Shown one piece after another: positions 1 through 9,060 of a stretch of DNA of 10,000 nucleotides; within the stretch, counting starts at the first letter, position 1; each line of letters opens with the position of its first letter. Below the pieces are notes generated by a model. That model saw nothing but the letters and a program-made list of their open reading frames with translations. It searched no databases and was not told the origin of the DNA. Origin of the DNA: Halocaridina rubra (taxonomy: Eukaryota > Arthropoda > Malacostraca > Decapoda > Atyidae); contig JAXCGZ010019145.1 in assembly GCA_037179515.1 (NCBI GenBank), forward strand, positions 40,001 through 50,000. The letters run 5' to 3'. The position numbers and the translations under genes were made by a program.

Positions 1-78
<78 letters not shown>
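1..78. repeat. (TC)n microsatellite, cut by the window edge
   Basis: This is an uninterrupted run of 39 TC units that begins at the first base, so the true tract extends to the left. It ends at the G at 79. No interruptions are present, which suggests a young or actively slipping tract. Confidence 0.98.
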
Positions 79-83
<5 letters not shown>

Positions 84-1308
84 GGCATTTGCAGTTTCAG
101 ATATTGCATCAACAACTTTTTGTCGTATCTGTGTTCGGAAAATCGATATTTGGTTTTGATCTCTAATTTTTTAATTGAAGTTCGATAAAGATAATCAAGA
201 TGACTATTTTACTTGATCACCGCTGACGTTTTCATTATGTATTGAAGCTGCAGTAATTAAGATTTAAGTGATCAAGATTTTCCGTATTGGTTAATAAATA
301 ATAGGAGCGTCATTAAAATATATTTGACCCAAGATAATTTAAATGAATATGTTAGGAAGTGAACCTCATTTCATACTTAATTGATTAATAATGTGGAGGT
401 TTCTTGACTCATAAGAGATCAAGATTCCTTTAGAAGTTGAAGAAGAATTGCTACCTTTATTGAGACTTATTGGACTTTCATGAAAATAAATTCACTCAGA
501 TGTCTTTAGAGGTTGTTCAAGAAATTGTTTCAATAAGATTTTATATATTAAGACTTGGAGCTCCGCTACAGTTACTTGATCAAGAGTTCTCTTTAAATTA
601 ATCAAGTTTTCAAAAGAGACTGATATAGACATCTGTTGACCATTATCAAGCTATATTGTAGTAGTCTATTCAAGACATAGAGTTTCTTTCAGTATTGGAT
701 GATCGTAAGAGGATAATAAAAAAAAAGTCTAAATTGGAGCTTAAAGGACTAAGAATTTCGAGTTGCAGTGAAACTTGATTGATTAAGATGTTTCTAGGGA
801 TTAATGAAAAGTCGAAAGTCCATTACAGTGAAGTCACTGAGACTCAGATCTTCAATATACTGGTAGGTAAATTAGCAAGAGAAAAATCGAGGAGGATTAA
901 GACTTCTCTAGAAAATAGAAATATCTTTAGAAATTCATAGATACTTGTGTATGTTGAACGAGACTTAGAACTTCGGTAAAACTTAATAGATCAATATATC
1001 CTCAGTAATGAGATCTTCATCAAGACTTAAATCATTGAAAAAAAAAATGTCTAACATTAACGGAGAACTGGAACCTCATTAAACCTTAATTGGTCAAAAG
1101 TTTTGTAGAGAATGAAGATGACCTTTAACAACAATAGAATGTAAAATTTTCATAAAGATTTTTCTCACTTAAACTTTTTGCTTTTTATTTTTTTTCAGGA
1201 TTACTATAACTTGTTCTCTCGCGTTTGTATCTGAATATGAGCATTAGTATGTGCGTGGGCTGTTTCTGTAGTTTTGTGTAAAAAGAGAAGTTTTATTGTT
1301 ATATTCAT
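79..1308. other. AT-rich intergenic DNA without a gene; decayed repeats inside
   Basis: No open frame longer than about 60 codons occurs on either strand, and no RNA gene is recognisable. The recurrent words GATCAAGAT, AAGACTT and TTGATTAA, and the spacing of a longer motif, suggest a degenerate tandem repeat (separate entry at 245-1110). A pyrimidine tract followed by CAG at 1190-1198 resembles a splice acceptor, but no exon follows it. Confidence 0.7.
245..1110. repeat. Probable decayed tandem repeat, about 100-bp period
   Basis: A motif close to GARCTTCATTAAAACTTAAT followed by TGATCAAG recurs in the same orientation. Copies start near 245, 361, 467, 555, 674, 757, 846, 964 and 1068. The clearest are GAACCTCATTTCATACTTAA at 361, GGAGCTCCGCTACAGTTACT at 557, AGAACTTCGGTAAAACTTAA at 967 and GGAACCTCATTAAACCTTAA at 1070. 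GACTT or a close variant often stands just before the motif, and words like TTTAGAGAATGAAGA often follow it. Spacing runs from about 83 to 119 bp. Identity between copies is low, so this rests on reading by eye and may overstate the regularity. Confidence 0.4.
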
Positions 1309-1344
1309 TACAATAATAATAATCATAATATTAACAATAATAAC

Positions 1345-1437
<93 letters not shown>

Positions 1438-1490
1438 TGTAATGACAAATTTATGATAATAGTAATTTTGTTAATAATAATAATTATTAA
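1309..1490. repeat. (AAT)n microsatellite with degenerate flanks
   Basis: The pure core is 31 AAT units at 1345-1437. Broken AAT, AAC and ATT units flank it on both sides (1309-1344 and 1438-1490), the usual signature of an ageing trinucleotide tract. Open frames crossing it translate to poly-Ile on one strand and poly-Leu on the other and are not genes. Confidence 0.96.
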
Positions 1491-1739
1491 ATAAGCCTTT
1501 AAATACAAGAGATTTTCTTTTTTCACCGAACCACCGAAGAGTGAATTTTTATCATTTTCCTCCTTTCAAATGATCATCTTGAGTACGCGGAGATAAACTT
1601 ATCTAACCCCCTCTGTGAAGAGAGTAATTTGGATGCACTAGGGGGATTTTGGGGGGTTTGAGTCCCACTAAGATGTGTTTTAAAATAATTTTTATCTCTC
1701 GTTTCTCTGTGAATAACCTAAGAAAATTTGTAAGGCAGC
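1491..1739. other. Short non-repetitive spacer
   Basis: Nothing gene-like is visible. The only notable stretch is G-rich, at 1640-1656, with G5 and G6 runs. It leads into GGTTTGAGTCC at 1655-1665, which resembles a tRNA B box. No A box or tRNA fold lies upstream, so this was not called a tRNA remnant. Confidence 0.6.
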
Positions 1740-2393
<654 letters not shown>

Positions 2394-2690
2394 TCAGATC
2401 TGTGTCACAATCGCTCGCCACTCACTCCTATTCTTAGCACACTCGCTTGCTTCCCTCACATCCATCCTCCTATCATTCAGGGCTCTCCTTACTCCATCCA
2501 TCCATACAAACCTAGGCCTCCCTCTAGCATTTCTCCCATCAACTCTCGCATTCATCACCTTTTTCAGCAGCCTTTCATCATCCATCCTTTCCACATTGCC
2601 AAACCATCTCAGAACATTCATATCTACTCTGGCTGCAATTTCTCTCCTCACACTCGTTCTTGCTTTCACCACTTCATTCCTAACCCTATC
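2394..2690 (-). pseudogene. C-terminal region of the LINE protein
   Basis: After the stop at about 2694 the same frame continues: LDRVRN, then [20 protein letters not shown] and [14 protein letters not shown], ending in [11 protein letters not shown] and a TGA at 2394-2396. The VLRWFGxVERM and RGRPxxxWMDGV blocks are characteristic of the C terminus of RTE-type proteins. This short frame is part of the LINE, not a separate gene. Confidence 0.85.
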
Positions 2691-2693
2691 CAG

Positions 2694-3930
2694 TCAAGAT
2701 ACACCAATCATACTCCTCAGGCATTTCATCTCAAACACATTTAGTTTCCATCTCTCACGTACTTTCATACCCCATAACTCTGATCCATACATCACAGTTG
2801 GCACAACCACTTTCTCATATAAATATTTCTTAACATTCATTTTCAACCCTCTATTCTTCATCACTCCTTTCAATGCACCCAACGCTTTACATCCCTCATT
2901 CACTCTGTGACACACATCTGCTTCCACTCCATCATATGCAGCTATAACCGAGCCTAAATACTTAAACTGATTAACTTCCTCAAGTGTCTCTCCATTCAAC
3001 ATAGCATTCAATCTAGCGCCATCCTCATTTCTTGTACACCTCATAACCTTACTCTTTTTCACATTCACTCGCAACTTCCTTCTCTCACACACCATTCCAA
3101 ATTCTGACACTAACTGACACAGCTTTTCCTCTGAATCTGCCACCACTACTGTGTCATCTGCAAACAGCAACTGATTCACCTCCCACTCGTTATCATCCCC
3201 ATTTTCTATTCTCAAACCTCGACCACGCACTCGCTCATTCACCTCTCTTACAACTCCAGCAATATACAAATTGAACAGCCATGGTGACATCACACATCTC
3301 TGTCTCAGTCCCACATTCACTGGAAACCACTCACTCACTTCATTCCCTACCCTAACACAAGCTCTACTGCCCTCTATCATATGCTTTCTCCAGATCCAAA
3401 AATCCAAAACACACATCCTTACCCTTTGCTAAATATTTCTCACATAACTGCCTAACTATAAAAATCTGATATGTACAACCTCTACCTCTCCTAAAACCAC
3501 TCTGCACTTCCGCGATCACATATTCTGTCTTATCCCTAATCCTATTAACCAGTATCCTACCATACACTTTTCCTACCACACTCAACAAACTTATACCCCT
3601 AAAATTACTGCATTCATACACATCTCCCTTACCTTTGTATAGGGGCATTATACAGGCAATCACCCATTCCACTGGCACCAATGACAACATAAAGCATATA
3701 TTAAACACTCTAACTAACCATTCCAATGCAGTCACACCCCCTTCTTTCAACATCTCCGCTCTCACACCATCCATTCCAGGTGCTTTACCTGCTTTCGCTT
3801 CATACATTGCCCTTTTCACCTCCTCTCTTGTAATCTCTCTCTCATTTTCATCTCCCATTACTGGCCCTTGAACCCCCCCCCCCACTGCCACAATAGCTGC
3901 CTCTCTACCTTCATCAACATTCAACAAGCA
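2694..3930 (-). pseudogene. Reverse transcriptase domain of the LINE, deleted and mutated
   Basis: Landmarks in order are GKAPGMDG (3766-3789), MPLYKGKGD, FRGISLLSVVGKVYGR, GFRRGRGC, motif A LDLEKAYD (3376-3399, catalytic Asp codon 3394-3396), motif B as GLRQRC, motif C FADD (3153-3164) and KYLGSVI. Three defects stand out. Just after motif A the sequence jumps straight to GSRACVRVGN in another frame, so the usual stretch between motifs A and B is missing. Motif B has AGA (Arg) at 3297-3299 where related enzymes have Gly. A stop codon closes the frame at 2694. A G11 run on the minus strand (C11 at 3873-3883) lies in the coding part and is prone to slippage. Confidence 0.9.
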
Positions 3931-3931
3931 C

Positions 3932-4420
3932 TCAAAATATTCTGCCCATCTTTTCCTTGCATTGTTCCCTCTTAACATCTGTCCATTCACATCTTTCATT
4001 GTCTCTTCCATCCTCGATCCACCCTTCCTTACTCTCTTCACTTCTTTCCAAAACCTTTTTATTCTCCTCATACCTACTAAAATCCTGTCCCCACTTAACA
4101 TTTGCCAACCTCTTCTCTTCCTCCACCTCCCGCTTCGTTTCCACATTTTTCTCCCTATATCTTTCATACTTCTCCCTACTTTTACACTGCAGCCATTCCT
4201 CAAAAGCCCTCTTTTTCTCTTCCACCTTCATTTTCACCCCTTCATTCCACCACTCGCTGCCCCTCCTCATGCCACCTACAACAAACCTCTTTCCACACAC
4301 CCCTAACACCCCAACTTCTCTTTCTTTCACCCTGTCATATGCCACTCTCATCCTGTCCTGATATTCCTGTCTCTTCTCTGGCTTTTTCAACTCTTCCACC
4401 TTCACTATTTCCCTTCTACA
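3932..4420 (-). pseudogene. Charged linker between endonuclease and reverse transcriptase
   Basis: This segment is rich in Lys, Glu and Arg, with stretches such as KVEEKKRAFEEWLQ and SREKYERYREKN, and is probably helical or coiled-coil. In RTE-type proteins such a region joins the two catalytic domains. The frame is closed on its N-terminal side by the TGA at 4421-4423. It shifts near 4050-4060, after which the homologous reading (RFWKEVKRVRKGG) continues in another frame. Confidence 0.75.
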
Positions 4421-4468
4421 TCACCCCACACTATTTCCCCACTCTTTTGCTACTACCATTTTTGCTTC

Positions 4469-5157
4469 AACCAAAAAATGATCAGACATCCCAGCAGCCA
4501 CACCCCTGAATGCATGCACATATTTCACTCTACCAACTATGCTCTTTGCTACCAACACATAATCCATTAATGCTCTTTCTATCACTCTTCTATTTGCCAC
4601 TCTCATCCATGTATACTTATTTATTAACTTCTTCTTAAATAAACTATTACCTATCACCAACTCTTGCTCCACACACATATCTAACAGTCTCTCGCCACTC
4701 TCATTCCCACCTTGTACCTCATACTTTCCTACAACACCTTTTATCTCTCCATCACCAACACTGGCATTCAAGTCACCCAGCACAACTACATAGTTCCTTC
4801 TACTCAGACCATCCACACATCTAGTTAACTCATTCCAGAATTGATCCTGCTCTTCCTCACTTCTCTCACATCCTGGCCCATACGCACTAACAAAAGCCCA
4901 AACATTCCCTTCCTATCCTAGCCCTCACCCACATCAACCTAAATGACACTTCTTTCCATTCCACTACCTTATTTAACATCCATTCACTCAGAAATAATGC
5001 CACACCTTCGCTCGCTCTCCCCCTTTCAACCAAATGCCACTTTTCCTTTTCCTTTCATCTTCGTCTCACACAATGCCAATATATCCATCCTCTTCCTACC
5101 AAATATATATCCAATCTCACATCTTTTGCTCTCTATTGTACTACAACCACGCACATT
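4469..5157 (-). pseudogene. Endonuclease domain of the LINE (AP-type), broken
   Basis: In LINEs this domain nicks target DNA and supplies the 3' end that primes reverse transcription. Visible landmarks are NVRG at 5157 (the N-terminal Asn motif), ILALCETK with the catalytic Glu codon at 5065-5067, FVSAYGPG near 4880, GDLNA at 4763-4777, YTW at 4607-4615, MDYVL at 4553-4567, and SDHFLV with the Asp-His pair at 4478-4483. The key residues of the fold are therefore present. Two frameshifts (5020-5030 and 4900-4915) split the domain into three frames, so it cannot be active. Confidence 0.88.
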
Positions 5158-5348
5158 TAGACACCCCAAAACTAGAGTTTGGGGGAGAAGTTATTCTCCC
5201 CTCTACTCCCCTTCTTCTCTGACGTCTCGTAGAAGGTTGATACAAGGGTGGATTCCTAATCCCCCCGCCCCGTCCACTTTTAGTCGCCTTGTACAACACG
5301 CAGGGAATACGTTGAGGCTATTCTTTGATGTTGTTCCCGCCACCACAA
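5158..5348 (-). other. 5' leader of the LINE
   Basis: This is the non-coding sequence upstream of NVRG on the minus strand, reaching the (TA)n boundary near 5349. It contains a G/C-rich block at 5259-5275 and the palindrome-like ends TGTTGTGG and CAACAACATC. A TAA at 5191-5193 closes the coding frame upstream. The exact 5' end is inferred from the microsatellite boundary and could lie a few bases off. Confidence 0.55.

Positions 5349-5768
<420 letters not shown>

Positions 5769-5845
<77 letters not shown>
5769..5845. repeat. (TA)n microsatellite bounding the first tRNA-like palindrome
   Basis: This is a pure TA run of 77 bp that ends at TGAATCATTTTTTACC, the same sequence that follows the (TA)n tract at 6834-6916. 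Confidence 0.97.
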
Positions 5846-5848
<3 letters not shown>

Positions 5849-5856
5849 TCATTTTT

Positions 5857-5928
5857 TACCCTGACCGGGACTCGAACCTAGGACCTATAATTACTATGTC
5901 AAGGCGCTACGAACTACACCACAAAAGG
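5857..5928 (-). pseudogene. tRNA-like core, first block, copy 1
   Basis: This outermost copy lies next to (TA)n. The A-box region is altered (TAGTTCG instead of TAGTTGG). The B box GGTTCGAGTCC is intact. The T-stem is weakened, as in all copies (CTAGG against CCCGG). Confidence 0.75.
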
Positions 5929-6131
5929 TTAGAAGGTATCCATCCTTATAGCTTATATCTGCTATACTTAAGAATGAACGCATTCTATCTGAATGCCACT
6001 ATGTTCATATTACAGATTCCTCAACCTCACTCGTGGCTTCAGTTTCGCATTTTATTCAATTCCCAATCTCATTCGGGGCCATACAATAACCAAATAAGCA
6101 CATTATATATGTGAAAACATGAATCATTTTT

Positions 6132-6203
6132 TACCCCTACCGGGACTCGAACCTAGGACTTATTATTACTAAGTCAAGGCGCTACCAACTACACCACAGA
6201 AGC
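6132..6203 (-). pseudogene. tRNA-like core, first block, copy 2
   Basis: The A box (TGGTGTAGTTGG) and B box (GGTTCGAGTCC) are both intact. This is the inner copy of the left arm, about 20 bp from the orientation switch. The acceptor ends pair poorly. Confidence 0.75.
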
Positions 6204-6224
6204 TTAAAAGTAATCCAACCTTTT

Positions 6225-6240
6225 AGTCCCGGTCAGGGTA
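6225..6240 (+). pseudogene. Truncated tRNA-like 3' fragment at the first palindrome junction
   Basis: Only AGTCCCGGTCAGGGTA of a core remains, joined directly to minus-oriented spacer. It marks the breakpoint where the array changes strand. Confidence 0.7.
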
Positions 6241-6443
6241 AAAAAATTATTCATGTTTTCACATATGAAATGTACTTATTTCGTTATTGTATGGCCCGAA
6301 TGAGATTGGAAATCGAATTAAATGCGAAAATGAAGCCACAAGTGAGGTTGGGGAATCTGTAATATGAACATAGTGGCATTCAGATAGAATGTGTTCATTC
6401 CTAAGTATAGAAGATATAAGCTATAAGGTAGGATTTCTTTTAA

Positions 6444-6514
6444 CCTTCTGTGGATTAGTTGGTAGCTCCTTGACTTAGTAATTATAATTCTAGGTTTGAG
6501 TCCCTGTTGGGGTA
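6444..6514 (+). pseudogene. tRNA-like core, first block, copy 3
   Basis: The A-box region is mutated to TGGATTAGTTGG, and the B box reads GGTTTGAGTCC with one change. The T-stem is further damaged (CCCTG). Confidence 0.7.
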
Positions 6515-6716
6515 AAAAATGATTCAAGTTTTCACATATGTAATGTGCTTATTTGGTTATTGTATGGACCGAATGAGATTAGGATTTGAATTAAATATGA
6601 AAATGAAGCCACGAGTAAGGTTGGAGAATCTGTAATATGAACATAGTGGCATTTAGATGGAATGCGTTCATTCCTAAGTATAGCTGACATAAGCTATAAG
6701 GCTGGATTCCTTTTAA

Positions 6717-6788
6717 CCTTCTGTGGTGTAGTTGGTAGCGCCTTGAATTAGTAATTATAAGTCTTAGGTTCGAGGCCCAGTCGCAGTA
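6717..6788 (+). pseudogene. tRNA-like core, first block, copy 4
   Basis: The A box TGGTGTAGTTGG is intact. The B box is changed to GGTTCGAGGCC. A T4 run follows at about 6803, then part of the spacer, before the array ends in (TA)n near 6834. Confidence 0.7.
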
Positions 6789-6829
6789 AAAAATGATTCA
6801 TATTTTCACATATGTAATGTGCTTATTTG

Positions 6830-6833
<4 letters not shown>

Positions 6834-6916
<83 letters not shown>
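6834..6916. repeat. (TA)n microsatellite between the two palindromes
   Basis: This 83-bp TA tract separates the first array, which ends in the middle of a spacer, from the second, which starts exactly at TGAATCATTTTTTACC. Confidence 0.97.
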
Positions 6917-6919
<3 letters not shown>

Positions 6920-6927
6920 TCATTTTT

Positions 6928-6998
6928 TACCCCAACCGGGACTCGAACCTAGGACTTATGATTGCTAAGTCAAGGCGCTACCACTACACCGCAGAAAG
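6928..6998 (-). pseudogene. tRNA-like core, second block, copy 1 (outermost, minus)
   Basis: The B box GGTTCGAGTCC is intact. The first A-box base is changed (CGGTGTAGTGG). It belongs to the CATAAG variant in the anticodon-arm region, shared with the next two copies. Confidence 0.78.
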
Positions 6999-7202
6999 TT
7001 AAAAGGAATCTAACCTTATACCTTATATCTGCTATACTTAGGAATGAACGCATTCTAACTGAATGGCACTATGTTCATATTACAGATTCCCCAACCTCAA
7101 TCGTGGCTTCATTTTTTAGCATTTAATTCAATTCCCAATCTCATTCGGGCCATGAAATAACCAGATAAGCACATTACATATGTGAAAACATGAATCATTT
7201 TT

Positions 7203-7273
7203 TACCCGGACCGGGACTCGAAATTAGGACTTATGATTACTAAGTCAAGGTGCTACCACTACACCACAGAAAG
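7203..7273 (-). pseudogene. tRNA-like core, second block, copy 2 (minus)
   Basis: The A box is intact. The sequence just before the B box is changed (CCTAATTTCGAGTCC), which damages both the T-stem and the box. CATAAG variant. Confidence 0.75.
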
Positions 7274-7477
7274 TTAAAAGGAATCCAAACTTATAGCTTA
7301 TATCTGCTATGCTTAGGAATGAACGCATTCTAACTGAATGCCACAATGTTCATATTACAGATTCCCCAACCTCACTCGTGGCTTCAAATTTTAGCATTTA
7401 ATTCAATTCCCAATCTCATTCGGGAAATGAAATAACCAATTAAGCACATAACATATGTGAAAACTTGAATCATTTTT

Positions 7478-7548
7478 TACCCCAATCGGGGCTCGAACCT
7501 AGGACTTATGATTACTAAGTCAAGGCGCTACTACTACACCACAGAATG
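7478..7548 (-). pseudogene. tRNA-like core, second block, copy 3 (minus)
   Basis: The B box reads GGTTCGAGCCC, and the D-loop reads TAGTAGTAG instead of TAGTGGTAG. CATAAG variant. The 5' end is altered to CATTCTG. Confidence 0.75.
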
Positions 7549-7752
7549 TTAAAAGGAATCCAACCTTATAGCTTATGCCTGCTATACCTAGGAATGAACG
7601 CATTCTAACTGAATGCCACTATGTTCATATTACAGATTCCCCAACCTCACTCGTGGCTTCATTTTAGAATTTAATTCAATTCCCAATCTCATTCGGGCCA
7701 TGTTATAACCAGATAAGCACATTATATATGTGAAAACATGAATCAATTTTTT

Positions 7753-7823
7753 TACCCCGACCAGGACTCGAACCTAGGACTTGTGATTACTAAGTCAAGG
7801 CGCTACCACTACACCGCAGAGGG
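7753..7823 (-). pseudogene. tRNA-like core, second block, copy 4 (minus)
   Basis: The B box GGTTCGAGTCC is intact, and the T-stem is CCTGG. This copy has the CACAAG form in the anticodon-arm region, like copy 5 and most plus copies. The first A-box base is C. Confidence 0.77.
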
Positions 7824-8027
7824 TTCAAAGGAATCCAACCTTATAGCTTATATCTGCTATACTTAGGAATGAACGCATTCTAACTGAATGCCACTATGTT
7901 CATATTACAGATTCCCCAACCTCACTCGTGGCTTCATTTTAGCATTTAATTCAATTCCCAATCTCATTCGGGCCATGAAATAACCAGATAAGCACATTAC
8001 ATATGTGAAAACATGAATCATTTCTTT

Positions 8028-8098
8028 TACCCCGACCGGGACTCGAACCTAGGACTTGTGATTACTAAGTCAAGGCGCTACCACTACACCACAGAAGG
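8028..8098 (-). pseudogene. tRNA-like core, second block, copy 5 (innermost, minus)
   Basis: The A box TGGTGTAGTGG and the B box are intact, with the CACAAG form. Of the minus copies it is the closest to the plus-arm consensus. Its A-run is interrupted (AAAAGAAATGATTCA), matching the interrupted run of the innermost plus copy. Confidence 0.8.
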
Positions 8099-8184
8099 TT
8101 AAAAGGAATCCAACCTTATAGCTTATATCTGCTATACTTAGGAATGAACGCATTCTAACTGAATGCCACTATGTTCATATTACA

Positions 8185-8225
8185 GATTCCCCAACCTCAC
8201 TCGACCGGGACTCGAACCTAGGACT
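8185..8225. other. Centre of the second palindrome with a displaced tRNA-like fragment
   Basis: Minus-oriented spacer runs up to CCTCACTCG at 8203 and then, instead of TGGCTTC, continues with a piece of the tRNA-like T-arm (8204-8226, ACCGGGACTCGAACC and onward). This passes directly into plus-oriented spacer at TGTAATATG. ACTCG occurs in both the spacer and the T-arm at the first join, and TTGT against CTGT surrounds the second. Confidence 0.85.
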
Positions 8226-8311
8226 TGTAATATGAACATAGTGGCATTCAGTTAGAATGCGTACATTACTAATTATAGCAGATATAAGCTATAAGGTTGG
8301 ATTCCTTTTAA

Positions 8312-8382
8312 CCTTCTGTAGTGTAGTGGTAGCGCCTTGACTTAGTAATCAGAAGTCCTAGGTTCGAGTCCCAGTCGTGGTA
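8312..8382 (+). pseudogene. tRNA-like core, second block, copy 6 (innermost, plus)
   Basis: The A box is changed to TAGTGTAGTGG. The B box GGTTCGAGTCC is intact. It has CAGAAG instead of CACAAG, and the 3' end is altered (CCAGTCGTGGTA). The spacer before it shares ATTACT with that of copy 7. Confidence 0.77.
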
Positions 8383-8586
8383 AAATAAATGATTCACGTT
8401 TTCACATATGTAATGTGCTTATCTGGTTATTTCATGTCCCGAATGAGATTGGGAGTTGAATTAAATGCTAAAATGAAGCCACGAGTGAGGTTGGGGAATC
8501 TGTAATATGAACATAGTGGCATTCAGTTAGAATGCGTTCATTACTAAGTATAGCAGATATAAGCTATAAGGTTGGATTCCTTTTAA

Positions 8587-8657
8587 CCTTCTGTGGTGTA
8601 GTGGTAGCGCCTTGACTTAGTAATCACAAGTCCTAGGTTTGAGTCCTGGTCGGGGTA
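8587..8657 (+). pseudogene. tRNA-like core, second block, copy 7 (plus)
   Basis: The A box TGGTGTAGTGG is intact, and the B box reads GGTTTGAGTCC. A long A-run, ATTATTCATG and a T4 run at 8678-8681 follow. Confidence 0.78.
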
Positions 8658-8865
8658 AAAAAAAAAAATTATTCATGTTTTCACATATGTAATGTGCTTA
8701 TCTGGTTATTTCATGGCCCGAATGAGATTGGGAATTGAATTAAATGCTAAAATGAAGCCACGAGTGAGGTTGGGGAATCTGTAATATGAACATAGTGGCA
8801 TTCAGTTAGAATGGGTTCATTCCTAAGTATAGCAGATATAAGCTATAAGGTTGGATTCCTTTTAA

Positions 8866-8936
8866 CCTTCTGTGGTGTAGTGGTAGCGCCTTGACTTAGT
8901 AATCACAAGTCTTAGGTTCGAGTCCCGGTCGGGGTA
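8866..8936 (+). pseudogene. tRNA-like core, second block, copy 8 (plus; best-preserved control boxes)
   Basis: The A box TGGTGTAGTGG (8873-8883) and B box GGTTCGAGTCC (8915-8925) are intact and 31 bp apart, as in real tRNA genes. The D-stem pairs fully if G-U pairs are allowed (GTGT with GCGC). The T-stem pairs at four of five positions, one of them G-U. The acceptor ends (CCTTCTG and TCGGGGT) pair poorly, and the anticodon stem fails in the standard fold. By position the anticodon would be AGT (Thr-type). It looks like a tRNA-derived sequence kept as a control region, not a working tRNA. Confidence 0.8.
8873..8925 (+). promoter_or_regulatory. Candidate internal RNA polymerase III promoter (A and B boxes), representative copy
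   Basis: TGGTGTAGTGG and GGTTCGAGTCC match the eukaryotic tRNA A-box and B-box consensus with normal spacing. Most units in both arrays have versions with zero to two changes. Activity is inferred from the motif only. Confidence 0.5.
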
Positions 8937-8952
8937 AAAAAAATGATTCATG

Positions 8953-8956
8953 TTTT
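8953..8956 (+). terminator. Candidate polymerase III T4 terminator, representative copy
   Basis: TTTT lies 17 bp past the end of the tRNA-like core, in ATGATTCATGTTTTCAC. The same run follows the inner units. It is absent after the outer copies that end directly in (TA)n (cores at 5857, 6928 and 9420). A transcript starting at the core would be about 90 nt. Confidence 0.4.
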
Positions 8957-9060
8957 CACCTATGTAATGTGCTTATCTGGTTATTTCATGTCCCGAATGA
9001 GATTGGGAATTGAATTAAATGCTAAAATGAAGCCACGAGTGAGGTTGGGGAATCTGTAAT

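Larger units (their letters stand above)
2394..5157 (-). pseudogene. Broken ORF of the LINE (endonuclease plus reverse transcriptase)
   Basis: The remnant spans about 920 codons, close to the roughly 1,000 residues usual for RTE proteins. No start codon is evident: the frame is open from a TAA at 5191-5193, and the recognisable sequence begins at NVRG (5157). Homology moves between frames at 5020-5030, about 4900-4915, about 4050-4060 (next to an A/T run) and 3373-3376. The last goes with an internal deletion. In-frame TGA stops lie at 4421-4423 and in the codon just before LDRVRN at about 2694, where a CGA to TGA change is likely. Motifs stay readable in every segment, so decay is moderate, consistent with a copy inserted long enough ago to drift neutrally. 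Confidence 0.9.
5846..6833. repeat. First palindrome: 275-bp tRNA-like units, two minus then two plus
   Basis: Units at 5857-5928 and 6132-6203 are in minus orientation, and units at 6444-6514 and 6717-6788 are in plus. The period is 273-275 bp. The switch is at about 6224, where 20 bp of minus spacer is joined to the last 16 bases of a plus tRNA-like core. The pairable arms are about 5846-6203 and 6444-6805, with 240 bp between. Variants specific to this block are the loop AGATA (or AGATG) between GCATTC and GAATGC, and TAGTTGG (or TAGTTCG) in the D-arm region. Both arms share them. Units here are more diverged than in the second block, so the block is probably older. Confidence 0.85.

Noticed and set aside
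1180..1198. Pyrimidine tract ending in CAG, like a 3' splice site
   Set aside because: No open exon, matching donor or protein similarity follows, and AT-rich DNA gives such sites by chance.
1655..1665. B-box-like GGTTTGAGTCC upstream of the first long (TA)n
   Set aside because: There is no A box or tRNA-like fold beside it, so a chance match is as likely as a remnant.
3635..4509. Several plus-strand open frames rich in Ser, Leu, Pro and Phe
   Set aside because: They are antisense shadows of the purine-rich LINE coding strand.
5896..6527. Two open frames (72 and 69 codons) with similar proteins in the tRNA-like repeat units
   Set aside because: They lie in the same part of the repeat unit. 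The frame is open only where the loop reads TATCT; units of the second block have TAACT, which puts a stop there. Coding is not conserved.
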